DNA of 62,126 bases from a virus (IMGVR_UViG_3300045996_000468:1-62126), one strand, 5' to 3'; counted from the stretch's first letter, positions 51,533-59,509 are shown. Numbers and translations: made by a program. The notes: a model not told the origin generated them from the letters alone.

Positions 51533-51732
51533 GGTTTTTGCTCCTGCTGTTGTTCACACTCTGGCGTGCGATTGTTGTCTGTGACGATGCGATGATCGTC
51601 GCGATAAAATTCAATCCACGGAAAGCCGTCGCCGTCATGCCGTGTCGTCTTCGTGATGCCGCACTTGATGCACGTTCGTTCGGTGCGATATTCGGTGCGG
51701 TGCGGATCGCTCCACTTGTGCCGCGCTGTCAT
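51529..51732 (-). CDS. Small zinc-finger-like protein
   Basis: 67 residues. CIKCGITKTTRHDG and a later Cys (TPECEQ) fit a common tiny phage protein with one zinc site. Coupled at both ends. Gln-rich tail. Confidence 0.65.
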   Translation of the reverse strand: MTARHKWSDPHRTEYRTERTCIKCGITKTTRHDGDGFPWIEFYRDDHRIVTDNNRTPECEQQQEQKP

Positions 51733-51941
51733 TCCTCGATGATCGCTTCAAGCGATTGGCAGACGGCATGCACGGCGGCGATCGGCGCTTTCTTGTTCAG
51801 CGCTGCGCGCTTGATGCGTTCAGCCAACAGTTCGCGCAGACTGTCGATATCGTCCAAGCCGGTCGACAGTGCTTTCATCCCTCGCAGCGATCGAGTGACG
51901 GCTTGCTGTTTCTTGACGACGTGACTTTTAGCCTTGCCCAT
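51729..51941 (-). CDS. Hypothetical small helical protein
   Basis: 70 residues from ATG 51941 (GGGGAGAAAC upstream). Helical, basic start. Function unknown. Confidence 0.6.
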   Translation of the reverse strand: MGKAKSHVVKKQQAVTRSLRGMKALSTGLDDIDSLRELLAERIKRAALNKKAPIAAVHAVCQSLEAIIEE

Positions 51942-52446
51942 AGTTTCTCCCCAAGTGCTGCATGACGACAAGATCACGCGACGGGGCGGCGCACTTCACT
52001 TCGTTGATGACGCCGGTCACGTTTGCATCTTGCACGATCCGATCGGCTTCCGCCTCGCTGTAGCGTCCAGCCATAGCGGTCACTGTTGTATAACCCCGGC
52101 AATGCGGTGCCCACCATGCGCGATGTTCGTTTGACCAGATCAGGAAGTCAGCCGCGCCGCCATCACGCTTCCCTTTCCGCCAAACGCCGCATTCGGTTTC
52201 AGCGACGTGAACAACGCCAACTGATCGAACGCGATCCAGCTTGCTTAGTCGGCTGGCCGTCTCGTCCGCGTCGCCCTTAAAGTAATCGATCATCGCGGAA
52301 ACGACGCCGTTGTGATCGTTGCGGGAGAATGTCACGTCAAAATCGCTGCGACATTCATTTTGCGCCCACTGCCTGAAATGATATCGCTGCTCAAGCGTGT
52401 CGGGAAACTGATCGTCAAACGCGATCGTTATTCGGTAGTGGCTCAT
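51928..52446 (-). CDS. Hypothetical phage protein
   Basis: 172 residues from ATG 52446 (GGAGGAAGC). Two halves: residues 1-100, ferredoxin-like pattern; residues 100-165 with ADFLIWSNEHRAWWAPHCRGYTTV (starts ADFLIWSNEH), seen in other phage early proteins. No function known. Confidence 0.65.
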   Translation of the reverse strand: MSHYRITIAFDDQFPDTLEQRYHFRQWAQNECRSDFDVTFSRNDHNGVVSAMIDYFKGDADETASRLSKLDRVRSVGVVHVAETECGVWRKGKRDGGAADFLIWSNEHRAWWAPHCRGYTTVTAMAGRYSEAEADRIVQDANVTGVINEVKCAAPSRDLVVMQHLGRNYGQG

Positions 52447-52658
52447 GCTTCCTCCATCCCGTCGACGACGACACCGCGCTCGATCGCGATGCAAGCGAGT
52501 TGAATGTAGCGCGGCGTATCCGTCGCGCCGTTCTCCCAATTGTCGATCGACGCGCGGCCGCAGCCAAGCAGGCGCGCGAGTTCTGACTTCGAATAGTTGC
52601 GCGCCTCACGCCACTCTTGCAGCGTCCAAGGCGGCTTCGGCGTTTTCTTCGCGTTCAT
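52443..52658 (-). CDS. HTH DNA-binding protein (XRE-like)
   Basis: 71 residues. LARLLGCGRASIDNWENG within residues 25-45 is a clear Cro/C1-type helix-turn-helix. ATGA overlap with the gene downstream. A candidate early regulator; its operators are unknown. Confidence 0.8.
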   Translation of the reverse strand: MNAKKTPKPPWTLQEWREARNYSKSELARLLGCGRASIDNWENGATDTPRYIQLACIAIERGVVVDGMEEA

Positions 52659-52685
52659 TGCACTAACTCCCTGTTGTGTGTTTGA

Positions 52686-52886
52686 TCAGTCGGGCGCGCG
52701 ATATTTCCAATTCGTCGCCCTCGCGCCCGCCTTGTCCAGCCATTGCGCGACGCGATCCATCGCGTTGACCGCGTCCGCAAAGCGATCGCAGTCGGCGTGA
52801 ACGGCCGCGCGCTTCGCAGCGTGCGATGCAAGCACCGCCCAAGTGTTTCTGATCGCTTCGTCGACCGTCTTCGATCGCGGGTTCAT
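52686..52886 (-). CDS. Hypothetical helical protein
   Basis: 66 residues, Ala-rich helix with a WLDKAGARATNWKYRAPD end. ATGA-coupled upstream. Function unknown. Confidence 0.6.
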   Translation of the reverse strand: MNPRSKTVDEAIRNTWAVLASHAAKRAAVHADCDRFADAVNAMDRVAQWLDKAGARATNWKYRAPD

Positions 52887-53131
52887 AAAACTTCATCCCT
52901 CTGGTCTGCTGGTTTGAATGCGTGCCGCAAGCGCGACCATGCCGCGAAGACGTGCGCTTGCGATGCCGCGTCTTCGGGATCGATGTGAAGTCGCACGGCG
53001 TCGCCGCCGTTCGAATAAGCGTCAATGACGACGCTGCCGTCATCGTTGATCATGACTGCGATGCCATCGGCATCAATGATGCGCTTGCCTTCGCCGCGCG
53101 CACCGTGGCGGCCTTTGGACACGTGCGTCAT
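52883..53131 (-). CDS. Hypothetical protein
   Basis: 82 residues from ATG 53131 (TGATG overlap upstream). Beta-strand centre (GIAVMINDDGSVVIDAYSNGG). No family recognised. Confidence 0.65.
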   Translation of the reverse strand: MTHVSKGRHGARGEGKRIIDADGIAVMINDDGSVVIDAYSNGGDAVRLHIDPEDAASQAHVFAAWSRLRHAFKPADQRDEVL

Positions 53132-53436
53132 CAGAACAACTCGGCTTTGAAGTTGGGGCCGGTCTTGGCGAGCCCGCATCCTTTCCCGTCTCGGCATCTT
53201 GAAGCTTGAAGGTATAGGCGCATGGGGCTTGCGAAGATGGCTTGCAATCCGACCTTGTCACCGACGCTGTTCGTCATCATGATCGCGCCGTCTGTCGATC
53301 GCACCAAATACAATTCATTGAAGGAGGCGCTTGTGATCATGATCCGGAACGGTGCGCATGTCGGCTTCAGCACTTCGCGCAAATCCTCGATCGCCTTCAA
53401 GAGCGGTGCCAAGTCGATCTGTCTGTCGAAACTCAT
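53131..53436 (-). CDS. Hypothetical protein
   Basis: 101 residues from ATG 53436 (AGAGAGGCGAC upstream). Helix then beta; one C-terminal Cys pair. No family recognised. Confidence 0.65.
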   Translation of the reverse strand: MSFDRQIDLAPLLKAIEDLREVLKPTCAPFRIMITSASFNELYLVRSTDGAIMMTNSVGDKVGLQAIFASPMRLYLQASRCRDGKGCGLAKTGPNFKAELF

Positions 53437-53474
53437 TTTGTGTCGCCTCTCTGTTGGGGGAAAAACGTGGCGCG

Positions 53475-53687
53475 TCATTTGATGATGTGCGCGCGAGTGA
53501 TGCCGCGATTGCGGATCGCGCCAAGCGCGAATTGAGCGTGATTGAAGCCGTCTTCGATGCCGCGCGCGTACACGTGCGCATCGTTTTCGTTGTGGCACGG
53601 GACCGGCTGCGTCGTGTACCCGCTCGCGAATTTGACGATCACTTCCCATGCGTCGCCGTTGCGGCGAACGAACACTTCGGTTTCCAT
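53475..53687 (-). CDS. Hypothetical protein
   Basis: 70 residues from ATG 53687 (AAAGGCAACC upstream); the upstream extension is not protein-like. Beta strands then an ARGIEDGFNHAQF helix. Function unknown. Confidence 0.65.
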   Translation of the reverse strand: METEVFVRRNGDAWEVIVKFASGYTTQPVPCHNENDAHVYARGIEDGFNHAQFALGAIRNRGITRAHIIK

Positions 53688-54011
53688 CTTGGTTGCCTTT
53701 CGATTGTGAGGGGAAAGCAAAAGGGCCGGGCTCGATCGCTGGCGATTGGATCGGCCCGGCCTAGTTTGCTTGCGGCATTGTCCAGAAGCGTGTCGCCATT
53801 GAAACGCCTCGCCGCAAGGGTTCGAAAGTGTAATCGCTGCGCCTGCACTGCAATAGTGGTCGTTCGTCCGCAGCCGGACTGCCACGCTACGTCTCCGCTT
53901 ATTCCCCGCGTCGGGACCGCTCCCGATATTCGCTGTCTTCTTCGCGCGTCTCTTGGGCCGAAGTCTTACGCCGTGCAGGCGACGCGGGCCGAAGCCCGCG
54001 CCTATTCGTTG
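53688..54011. other. Structured gene-free gap downstream of the VWA gene
   Basis: 324 bp without a gene. Inverted repeats include CTTGCGGC (53768-53775) with GCCGCAAG (53811-53818), a TCGGGA/TCCCGA hairpin near 53913, and GCGGGC-CGAA-GCCCGC near 53984-53999 (a UUCG tetraloop on the leftward strand). A leftward terminator closes it at 53716-53761. The dense structure suggests a leader or non-coding RNA for the leftward genes after it. Confidence 0.5.
53716..53761 (-). terminator. Leftward intrinsic terminator
   Basis: Stem GGCCGGGC (53724-53731) with GCCCGGCC (53754-53761), extended by CGATC/GATCG inside, then CTTTTGCTTTCC on the leftward strand. It lies after the VWA gene and just before the next leftward start at 53687. 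Confidence 0.7.
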
Positions 54012-55505
54012 TCAGTGCGCGCCAACGTCGATTGCCGGCGCTTCCCATGGCGTCGCCGCCATCAATGCCTTGACCATCTGCGGATAGCCGAACACCGCGA
54101 ACAACACCGGCACCGATGGCATGGGGCCGGGATCACCGATCAGAAGATCAGTGAAGTTGATGATCAACGTCGCGTCGCTGTGATGCTCTTCGACGTAGCG
54201 ATATGCGGGCCTCATGTCGGTGCCGCCGCCGCGTATCGAGGCGAACTCGATATCGTCGCCGGCCGCGTACTCGTCAACGCGGATAACTTGCGTGTCGCAA
54301 TAGATCACGACGAGTTCATTCAAGATGCCTTCATCCATCACCGCTTGCACTTCGTCGCGTACCATCGCTTGCGCAATGTCGTCGACCGAACCGGAAACGT
54401 CATTGATGATGACAACCTTATTGATGCCGTCGCGCTGCGAGCCCGGCAGCATGACGCCGCGCCCGATAAAGCGCTTGTTCGGGCGGTTCCAAGTTTCGAT
54501 CCGCTCCGCGCCTTGATCGAAGAAAGCGCGAAGCTGTTCACGCCAATCTTGCGGGCGATTGTTCGAAGCCTCAATCTCGCGCGCAACATGCGCCGGCAAC
54601 TGGCCGACGCCGCGCGATATCGATGCGGCTTGGCGCATGATCCGCTCCCAATTGGGCGCGGGCGCTTCGCCTAGCTCCGGTTCAGGCGCGTCGATAACTT
54701 CACCGCAGCTAACGCGCTTGCCTGAAGTGTTCGGAACGCCTTCGCCTTCGCCGCCGTCTTCACCGGCCGCGTCGCCGTCAGCTTCGCCAGCTTCCGCGTC
54801 GCCACGATCAGAATTGCCGCCCGTGGCGTCATCACCGGCTGCATCCCCGTCGCCGTCAGCACCGCCGCTCGATGCGCCAGCGTCTTCGCCATCGCTCGCG
54901 TCATCGCCTGCACCTTCACCGGATGCGTCGCCGTCGTCTTCGGACGCATCGGCCTCGTCGTCGGCTTCGGTTTGTTGATCGCCATTATCGATAGCGTCTT
55001 CAGCGGATCGCGCGCCATCCTCTTCCGCATCGTCGCCCGCGTCACCGGCATTGTCGTCTTCCTGCTGTTGCTGCTGTTGCGCCTGCTCTTCCAGTTCAAG
55101 CGTGCGATAAATGTCTTCGGCGGACATGCCGGCGAAGCGCGGATCATAAAAGCTGTCGGCCGGAAGCTTGAAGCCTTCAGCCTTCAGGTCGCACATGATC
55201 GAATAGTCGCACGACTTATTCCATCGCTTCGGATCGCGGCCCGCGCGGCGTGATGAATGCTGCCGCGCGTCGTGTTCGGTTTCTTCCGCGATGACCGTCA
55301 GCAGTTCGTCTTGATCGAGCGTCGCGACATAGTCGGGATTATAGAAGTGATGCACGCTATCGGTTGCCAGTGTCGCATGCTTGCGCGACAAAACCGGCGT
55401 CGTGTTCGTCACCAGCACGCCATAGAAGCGGCGCGACAGGATCAATTCGGAACGTGCCTTCAAGACGCGCTCTGTGGCGAGCGCGTCAATCTCTGTGCGG
55501 TCCAT
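54012..55505 (-). CDS. VWA / DUF2201-type metallopeptidase-like protein
   Basis: 497 residues from ATG 55505 (leader GGAGCAAACACA). Residues 20-135 are the putative metallopeptidase part (WNKSCDYSIMCDLKAEGF, YDPRFAGMSAEDIYR). In the family the active site is HExxHxxxxH; here it reads EETEHDARQH (84-93), with Glu84 in place of the first His. Residues 150-275 are an acidic Asp/Gly/Ala linker. The C-terminal VWA-like domain has the MIDAS motif DVSGS and GGGTD. Partner of the MoxR ATPase encoded upstream. The lost His suggests it may not be a peptidase. Confidence 0.82.
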   Translation of the reverse strand: MDRTEIDALATERVLKARSELILSRRFYGVLVTNTTPVLSRKHATLATDSVHHFYNPDYVATLDQDELLTVIAEETEHDARQHSSRRAGRDPKRWNKSCDYSIMCDLKAEGFKLPADSFYDPRFAGMSAEDIYRTLELEEQAQQQQQQEDDNAGDAGDDAEEDGARSAEDAIDNGDQQTEADDEADASEDDGDASGEGAGDDASDGEDAGASSGGADGDGDAAGDDATGGNSDRGDAEAGEADGDAAGEDGGEGEGVPNTSGKRVSCGEVIDAPEPELGEAPAPNWERIMRQAASISRGVGQLPAHVAREIEASNNRPQDWREQLRAFFDQGAERIETWNRPNKRFIGRGVMLPGSQRDGINKVVIINDVSGSVDDIAQAMVRDEVQAVMDEGILNELVVIYCDTQVIRVDEYAAGDDIEFASIRGGGTDMRPAYRYVEEHHSDATLIINFTDLLIGDPGPMPSVPVLFAVFGYPQMVKALMAATPWEAPAIDVGAH

Positions 55506-55544
55506 TGTGTTTGCTCCGGTTAATTGTGCCATTCTTCCCGGCAA

Positions 55545-56435
55545 TTATCCGAGAAGCCCGCCGACTGCTTTGACGATTTGATCCGCGCTCTTCTGCACGG
55601 TGACGCAAACGTCTTCGTTGCGGCGAAGTGTTTCGGCGTCTTCGACGCACAGTTCGTTGACGATGCGCTTCGTGATCTTTGCCAACTCCGGATCATCCGT
55701 GAGATTGAACGCCGGAAGCAATTTCGCAAGGTCGCGCACGTTGTCGACCAAGCTATTCATGAAGAATGCGCGCTTGCCGTCTTTCGGCTGCGTGTATTTC
55801 TTAAGCTGATCGTTCATGTGCCCGACGACTTCGACGATCTGGCGCGCCGTCTCTTGCAGCGTGTGACGCTCAACGTCGCGCGTCGTCTCTGCAAGTTCGT
55901 TGCGAAGCTGGTCGACAATATCGTCGTCCAATTGCTCGACGCGGAAGTCGCCAGCGTCGGGCAGCGGCAAGACAACCAAATCCATCTTGAAGCGCTTCCG
56001 CATTTCGGTTGGCGATGGATAGTCGCTATCCTTGAACATGCGACCGAGTTGCTTGCGCCGCTCGTCAACGTATGTCGCATAGTTTGCCGTGAACGTTGCC
56101 GCCTCACGCTCGAACTCGCGCTTGATCGTGCGGAACTGATTTGAGAAATCAACGAACAGCACGTTCGCGAGAATGCGCGGGCCTTCATCCATCCAAGGCA
56201 AGGTCATCGTATAGTGCAGTTCACGCGCCTGCCTTACGAGCGCGGTCAGCTTCGAAAGGTGCTTGCTGTCGATCAACAGCTTATTGTAACGGCCGGCATC
56301 GTTGGCCGCTTCGTGATCGGCGTTGACCTTTTCAGTCACGGCCTTGTCGACCTTGCGCGCGGTCCATTGCGAAATGTTGACCGATACCAGCACGGCCTTG
56401 CGGGACAGCGGCGTGGAGAGTTGCTTAGCGTTCAT
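55545..56435 (-). CDS. DUF3150 family protein
   Basis: 296 residues. VNISQWTARKVDKAV, TLPWMDEGPRIL and LGRMFKDSDYPSPTEMRKRF are the DUF3150 pattern, known from phages and bacteria beside MoxR-type ATPases. Helical, no catalytic motif. It sits between the ATPase and the VWA gene; each junction has the GGAGCAAA leader, so the three are probably made together. Confidence 0.8.
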   Translation of the reverse strand: MNAKQLSTPLSRKAVLVSVNISQWTARKVDKAVTEKVNADHEAANDAGRYNKLLIDSKHLSKLTALVRQARELHYTMTLPWMDEGPRILANVLFVDFSNQFRTIKREFEREAATFTANYATYVDERRKQLGRMFKDSDYPSPTEMRKRFKMDLVVLPLPDAGDFRVEQLDDDIVDQLRNELAETTRDVERHTLQETARQIVEVVGHMNDQLKKYTQPKDGKRAFFMNSLVDNVRDLAKLLPAFNLTDDPELAKITKRIVNELCVEDAETLRRNEDVCVTVQKSADQIVKAVGGLLG

Positions 56436-56474
56436 GATTTGCTCCGTTATGTTTGTTTGGCGACTTCGGTTTGA

Positions 56475-57512
56475 TCAGGCGGCTTGAACGATCAGGTCTT
56501 GGTTTTTGATCGCCCAATTTGTATAGGCCGTCGTATTCTTCAGGCGCTTGTCGCGCGTCGTTGCGTCGTGAACGACCAGCAATTGAAACTCGCGCGGCAG
56601 TCGGTTGGCGTATGCGACGACGTTGTCGAAGTTCTTTGTCGTCGCCATGCGTGCGATCGCGGTGCAGATCGCATAGCGCAGTGAAGGCTCGCTAGGAATG
56701 AGCGCGTTCTGCGGATCGCGCACAAACTTTTCAACGTCGCCCACTGTCTCATACAGATCGAGGAACGCGTCGAAGTCGGCGGCGGCAACGTCGCCAACAT
56801 GGCCGGCGATCACGCCGAAGCGAATGTCGCGATCTGCATCGATGCACTCGCCAGCCTTTTCCCATGAGCGCGGCGTCGGGAACGAGTTTTCATCGCCCTT
56901 CGGCATCACGTGGAAAATATCGCGCTCGCGCAATTGCAGGAAGGCAACCAAGATCGGGCTAACGCCTTCGCGGTTAGCCCATTCCTTCCACGCTGCAAAG
57001 TCGGGCTTGACGTGAATATGCGCGAAGCGATTGCGCAACGCTGTCGGCATCCGCTGCGCGGCCGCTCGATCGCTCACGCGGTTGCCCGATGCGATGACCG
57101 TCCAGCCTTCCGGCAACACATAGTCACCGATGCGGCGTTCAAGCACCAAGCCCATCATGACCGCCATCATTTGCGTGGTGCCGGTGTTAATCTCGTCGAT
57201 ATACAGAATGCCGAACTCGCCATCGCGATCAACGCGCGGCAGTTCGTCGGGCACATACCATCGCGTCGTGCCGGTCTTTGCATCCGGCATCGGAATGCCG
57301 CGCACGTCGACCGGCTCGCGAATGTTGGTTTTGAATTCGATGATCTTGCACTTAAGTTCGCGGCCTAGCTGCCACACGCTTTGCGTCTTGCCGATGCCGG
57401 GCGCGCCCCACACCATGCAGGGGTGACGCTTGCCGACATAGAACTTCATCATCGCGTAGCACTGCGCGATCGTGTATTCGCGGGCGGACAGGTTTGTAAT
57501 TGCTGGCGACAT
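56475..57512 (-). CDS. MoxR-family AAA+ ATPase
   Basis: 345 residues from ATG 57512 (GGAGAAAAAACA). Walker A GAPGIGKT (36-43), Walker B ILYIDE (102-107), sensor 1 within VIASGNR and an Arg finger candidate in ALRNRF. MoxR ATPases act with VWA proteins as chaperones that insert metals or remodel complexes. With the DUF3150 and VWA genes it forms a three-gene cassette. Confidence 0.9.
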   Translation of the reverse strand: MSPAITNLSAREYTIAQCYAMMKFYVGKRHPCMVWGAPGIGKTQSVWQLGRELKCKIIEFKTNIREPVDVRGIPMPDAKTGTTRWYVPDELPRVDRDGEFGILYIDEINTGTTQMMAVMMGLVLERRIGDYVLPEGWTVIASGNRVSDRAAAQRMPTALRNRFAHIHVKPDFAAWKEWANREGVSPILVAFLQLRERDIFHVMPKGDENSFPTPRSWEKAGECIDADRDIRFGVIAGHVGDVAAADFDAFLDLYETVGDVEKFVRDPQNALIPSEPSLRYAICTAIARMATTKNFDNVVAYANRLPREFQLLVVHDATTRDKRLKNTTAYTNWAIKNQDLIVQAA

Positions 57513-57546
57513 TGTTTTTTCTCCGTTGATGTTTGGCGACTTCGTT

Positions 57547-57720
57547 TTACTTTGTGACCGTGATCTTGATATCGATCGACGTGTAATCCTTTTCGGCAAT
57601 CGCTTGCCGAAGTTTCTCCTGCAACAGGCGATCGTCCAGCGCGTCATATGTCGGCGCGCTGATCGGATGCGGTTCGTCGGCGTATGTGAACTTGGCCTCG
57701 AACTTATATCTTCGGCTCAT
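57547..57720 (-). CDS. Hypothetical small protein
   Basis: 57 residues. ATG 57720 has the exact leader GGAGCAAACGACA. Beta strands flank a helix. It lies between the membrane peptide gene and the ATPase. Function unknown. Confidence 0.65.
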   Translation of the reverse strand: MSRRYKFEAKFTYADEPHPISAPTYDALDDRLLQEKLRQAIAEKDYTSIDIKITVTK

Positions 57721-57722
57721 TG

Positions 57723-57752
57723 TCGTTTGCTCCGTTGTGTTGGCGACTTCGT
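57723..57752 (-). promoter_or_regulatory. Repeated intergenic leader, one of three
   Basis: Read leftward, GAAGTCGCCAACACAACGGA then GCAAAC. Near-identical spacers precede the genes at 57512 (57513-57545) and 56435 (56436-56473). All three keep CGAAGTCGCCAAACA then a GGAG element. Confidence 0.7.
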
Positions 57753-57753
57753 T

Positions 57754-57861
57754 TCAGCGGTGAAGCATCATCGCGTAAATCGCGACCATGCTTGCGAGGA
57801 AGATCGCAGCGAGCGCGATATCGATCGCGGTTTGCAGCGTGGCGACTTGCTTGATGGTCAT
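57754..57861 (-). CDS. 35-residue membrane peptide
   Basis: One membrane span (about 12-31, AIDIALAAIFLASMVAIYAM). First gene after the leftward promoter. GAGGGAC lies 11 bp upstream of ATG 57861. Function unknown. Confidence 0.5.
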   Translation of the reverse strand: MTIKQVATLQTAIDIALAAIFLASMVAIYAMMLHR

Positions 57862-57889
57862 CTGGCGTTGTCCCTCTTGCGTTGTCGTG

Positions 57890-57984
57890 CATCAGCGCAC
57901 GGCGAAGCGGCGGGGCATGCCCGCCGCTCTAACTTGTGCTGATGTGATATCGTCCGCGCAATTTCCTTTGCTCACGAAATTGCG
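57890..57984 (-). promoter_or_regulatory. Structured 5' leader of the leftward operon
   Basis: Inner stem AGCGGCGGG/CCCGCCGCT (57906-57914 with 57920-57928) inside an outer stem CATCAGC-GCAC/GTGCTGATG (57890-57900 with 57936-57944). A second hairpin CGCAATTTC/GAAATTGCG (57957-57965 with 57976-57984) follows. It lies in the untranslated leader, 30-120 nt before ATG 57861. It may control antitermination or translation. Confidence 0.5.
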
Positions 57985-58278
57985 TGTCCGTACTCGTCCC
58001 TACTTTCCTTCCGAACACCTTCGCTGTCGTTATGGCGTGCAGCGTCACTGTTCGTCTGCGCATCTCTGCGCTTGGTTTGGTTTCGGTTTCGTTGGCCGCC
58101 GCCTTGTCGGGATTGCGTGATCAACGCAGTGCATCCGTTTCGGCTTCGTCGTCTTCGGTTCGGCCTTGCTACAGGTCCCCCACTTTAACCGGCTCTAGCG
58201 TAAATGAACGTCCTGCCGGTCAGTGGCCCCGGATCGTGAAGTAAGGCGAATGAAGCCCGCATCCGAGGGATCGAATAT

Positions 58279-58312
58279 GCCTAAATATAGGCGATTGCCC
58301 ATATATAGGCAA
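58279..58312 (-). promoter_or_regulatory. Leftward promoter overlapped by tandem palindromes
   Basis: On the leftward strand: -35 TTGCCT (58307-58312), 17-bp spacer, -10 TATATT (58284-58289). Two 14-bp elements of the form GCC-N8-GGC lie at 58279-58292 (over the -10) and 58297-58310 (over spacer and -35), starts 18 bp apart. The second extends to TTGCC ... GGCAA. Binding there would block the promoter. Which protein binds is unknown. Confidence 0.65.
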
Positions 58313-58466
58313 TAGCGGTTTTCCGCCGAAAAACGGGGCATCTGGCCCGGCCCGGGGCGGTGGAAAGGGGCCTTGCCGTAGAAAGCCGGTATAGCGGCCG
58401 GGTTGCCCGTGTGGCATTGTGCCTGCGCCGGTTGATTTGGCAGGGTAAGCCGGCAGGGGCAAAGCA

Positions 58467-58658
58467 ATGGGGTGTAATTGCAAGCAGCGCGCGGCCGCAA
58501 TCGGTCGCGCGTTCAAGGCGATCAAGTCGCGCGATGAAAACGCAGCGCAGATCGTCAAGACTGAAGCGCGCGCAGTGATCACCAGCGCGATCGACGATGT
58601 GAGCAAGTTCAAGCAGCGCGTATCAGCAGCCAGATCGGCTTTGATGATGCGCCGATGA
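58467..58658 (+). CDS. Hypothetical basic helical protein
   Basis: 63 residues with AGGGGCAAAG before ATG 58467. First rightward gene after the control region. Helical, basic. ATGA overlap with the next gene. Confidence 0.65.
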   Translation: MGCNCKQRAAAIGRAFKAIKSRDENAAQIVKTEARAVITSAIDDVSKFKQRVSAARSALMMRR

Positions 58659-58861
58659 TGACGCTTGCGCGCTGGATCGTCGGATTTGCCGCCATGGTGA
58701 TTTGGTGTGGCGCGCTGGTGTTCGTCGTGCTGGCCGACGCATGCGATCACGCCGCCGAATGGTGTCGCAAGCAATCGCTCAAAGGCGATCCGATCAAGCG
58801 CGCCGGGCGATGGCTGTCTGATGCGCTCGATCGCGTGGCGAAGGATGATCGCCGTGATTGA
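58655..58861 (+). CDS. Small membrane protein
   Basis: 68 residues. One strong membrane span (about 6-26, WIVGFAAMVIWCGALVFVVLA begins it) then a charged C-terminus. Role unknown. Confidence 0.65.
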   Translation: MMTLARWIVGFAAMVIWCGALVFVVLADACDHAAEWCRKQSLKGDPIKRAGRWLSDALDRVAKDDRRD

Positions 58862-59417
58862 ATTGCAGATCGACGCGACGCAATGGAAGCGGCTTCAGGA
58901 AATGTACGCGCGCGCCTCGAAGAAAGCGCCGACCGCGCTTGCTCGCGCGCTCAATCGCGCCGGCAGCAAAGCCAAGACGAAAATGAAACGCGCGCTCGTT
59001 CCGCAGACGGGCTTGAAGTCGTCGACCATCAATCGCGCGCTGAAGTCAAAGAACGCGTTCGGCGCGGGCGGTCAGTTCGTCATCTACTCGCAGGGCGGCA
59101 ACATTCGGCTGAAGTTTTTCAAGCCGCGCGAGAAAGGCAAAGGCGTCGTCGCAAAGCCGTGGAACACGCCAACTGAATATCCCGGCGCGTTCACGCGTGG
59201 CGGCCGCAAAGGAAAACGCGTGCCGCTGCGGTTCGGCGGCGAAGTGAAGCGCCGCGCTGGCGGATCGCGACTGCCGATCAAAACCGTCAAGTCGGGATTG
59301 TTCATTCCGAAGGAAATGGTCACGAAGCAATCCGAAGCCGCGTTCTATGGCACGGCGCAAAGCGAGCTACCGAAAGAACTGTTGCATCAACTCAAATTCA
59401 TCTTGGGGAAGCTGTGA
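58854..59417 (+). CDS. Tail protein gpZ-like
   Basis: 187 residues from GTG 58854 (AAGGA 9 bp upstream; ATG 58845 is possible). KKAPTALARALNRAGSKAKTKMKRAL at the start, shortened KKAPTALARALNRAG, then a basic GRKGKRVPLRF segment, fits the minor tail protein Z family, which acts in tail completion. It is separated from the other tail genes by the terminase block, but is in the same rightward unit on the circle. Confidence 0.7.
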   Translation: MIELQIDATQWKRLQEMYARASKKAPTALARALNRAGSKAKTKMKRALVPQTGLKSSTINRALKSKNAFGAGGQFVIYSQGGNIRLKFFKPREKGKGVVAKPWNTPTEYPGAFTRGGRKGKRVPLRFGGEVKRRAGGSRLPIKTVKSGLFIPKEMVTKQSEAAFYGTAQSELPKELLHQLKFILGKL

Positions 59418-59506
59418 TGATGACGCACCTAGCATTGTTCGCGTACTTCGCCGCGTGCGCTGCCGCTGTCGTGCTGATCTGTTATCAGCCAACCGAACGG
59501 CGTTGA
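59417..59506 (+). CDS. 29-residue membrane peptide
   Basis: A short hydrophobic peptide (ALFAYFAACAAAVVLICY) starting at ATG 59417, overlapping the previous stop (TGATG), with GGGGAAG upstream. Too short to assign. Confidence 0.4.
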   Translation: MMTHLALFAYFAACAAAVVLICYQPTERR

Positions 59507-59509
59507 TCT

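Larger units (their letters stand above)
57862..58466. other. Divergent control region, 605 bp
   Basis: No protein gene seen. It separates the leftward early operon (first ATG 57861) from the rightward late operon (first ATG 58467). It holds a leftward promoter with tandem palindromes (58279-58312) and a leader with nested hairpins (57890-57984). No clear rightward promoter was found, so late transcription may need a phage activator or a different sigma factor. Confidence 0.6.

Noticed and set aside
53352-54674. A 440-residue + strand open frame over the VWA gene
   Set aside because: It crosses two leftward genes and the structured gap; shadow of GC-rich coding DNA.
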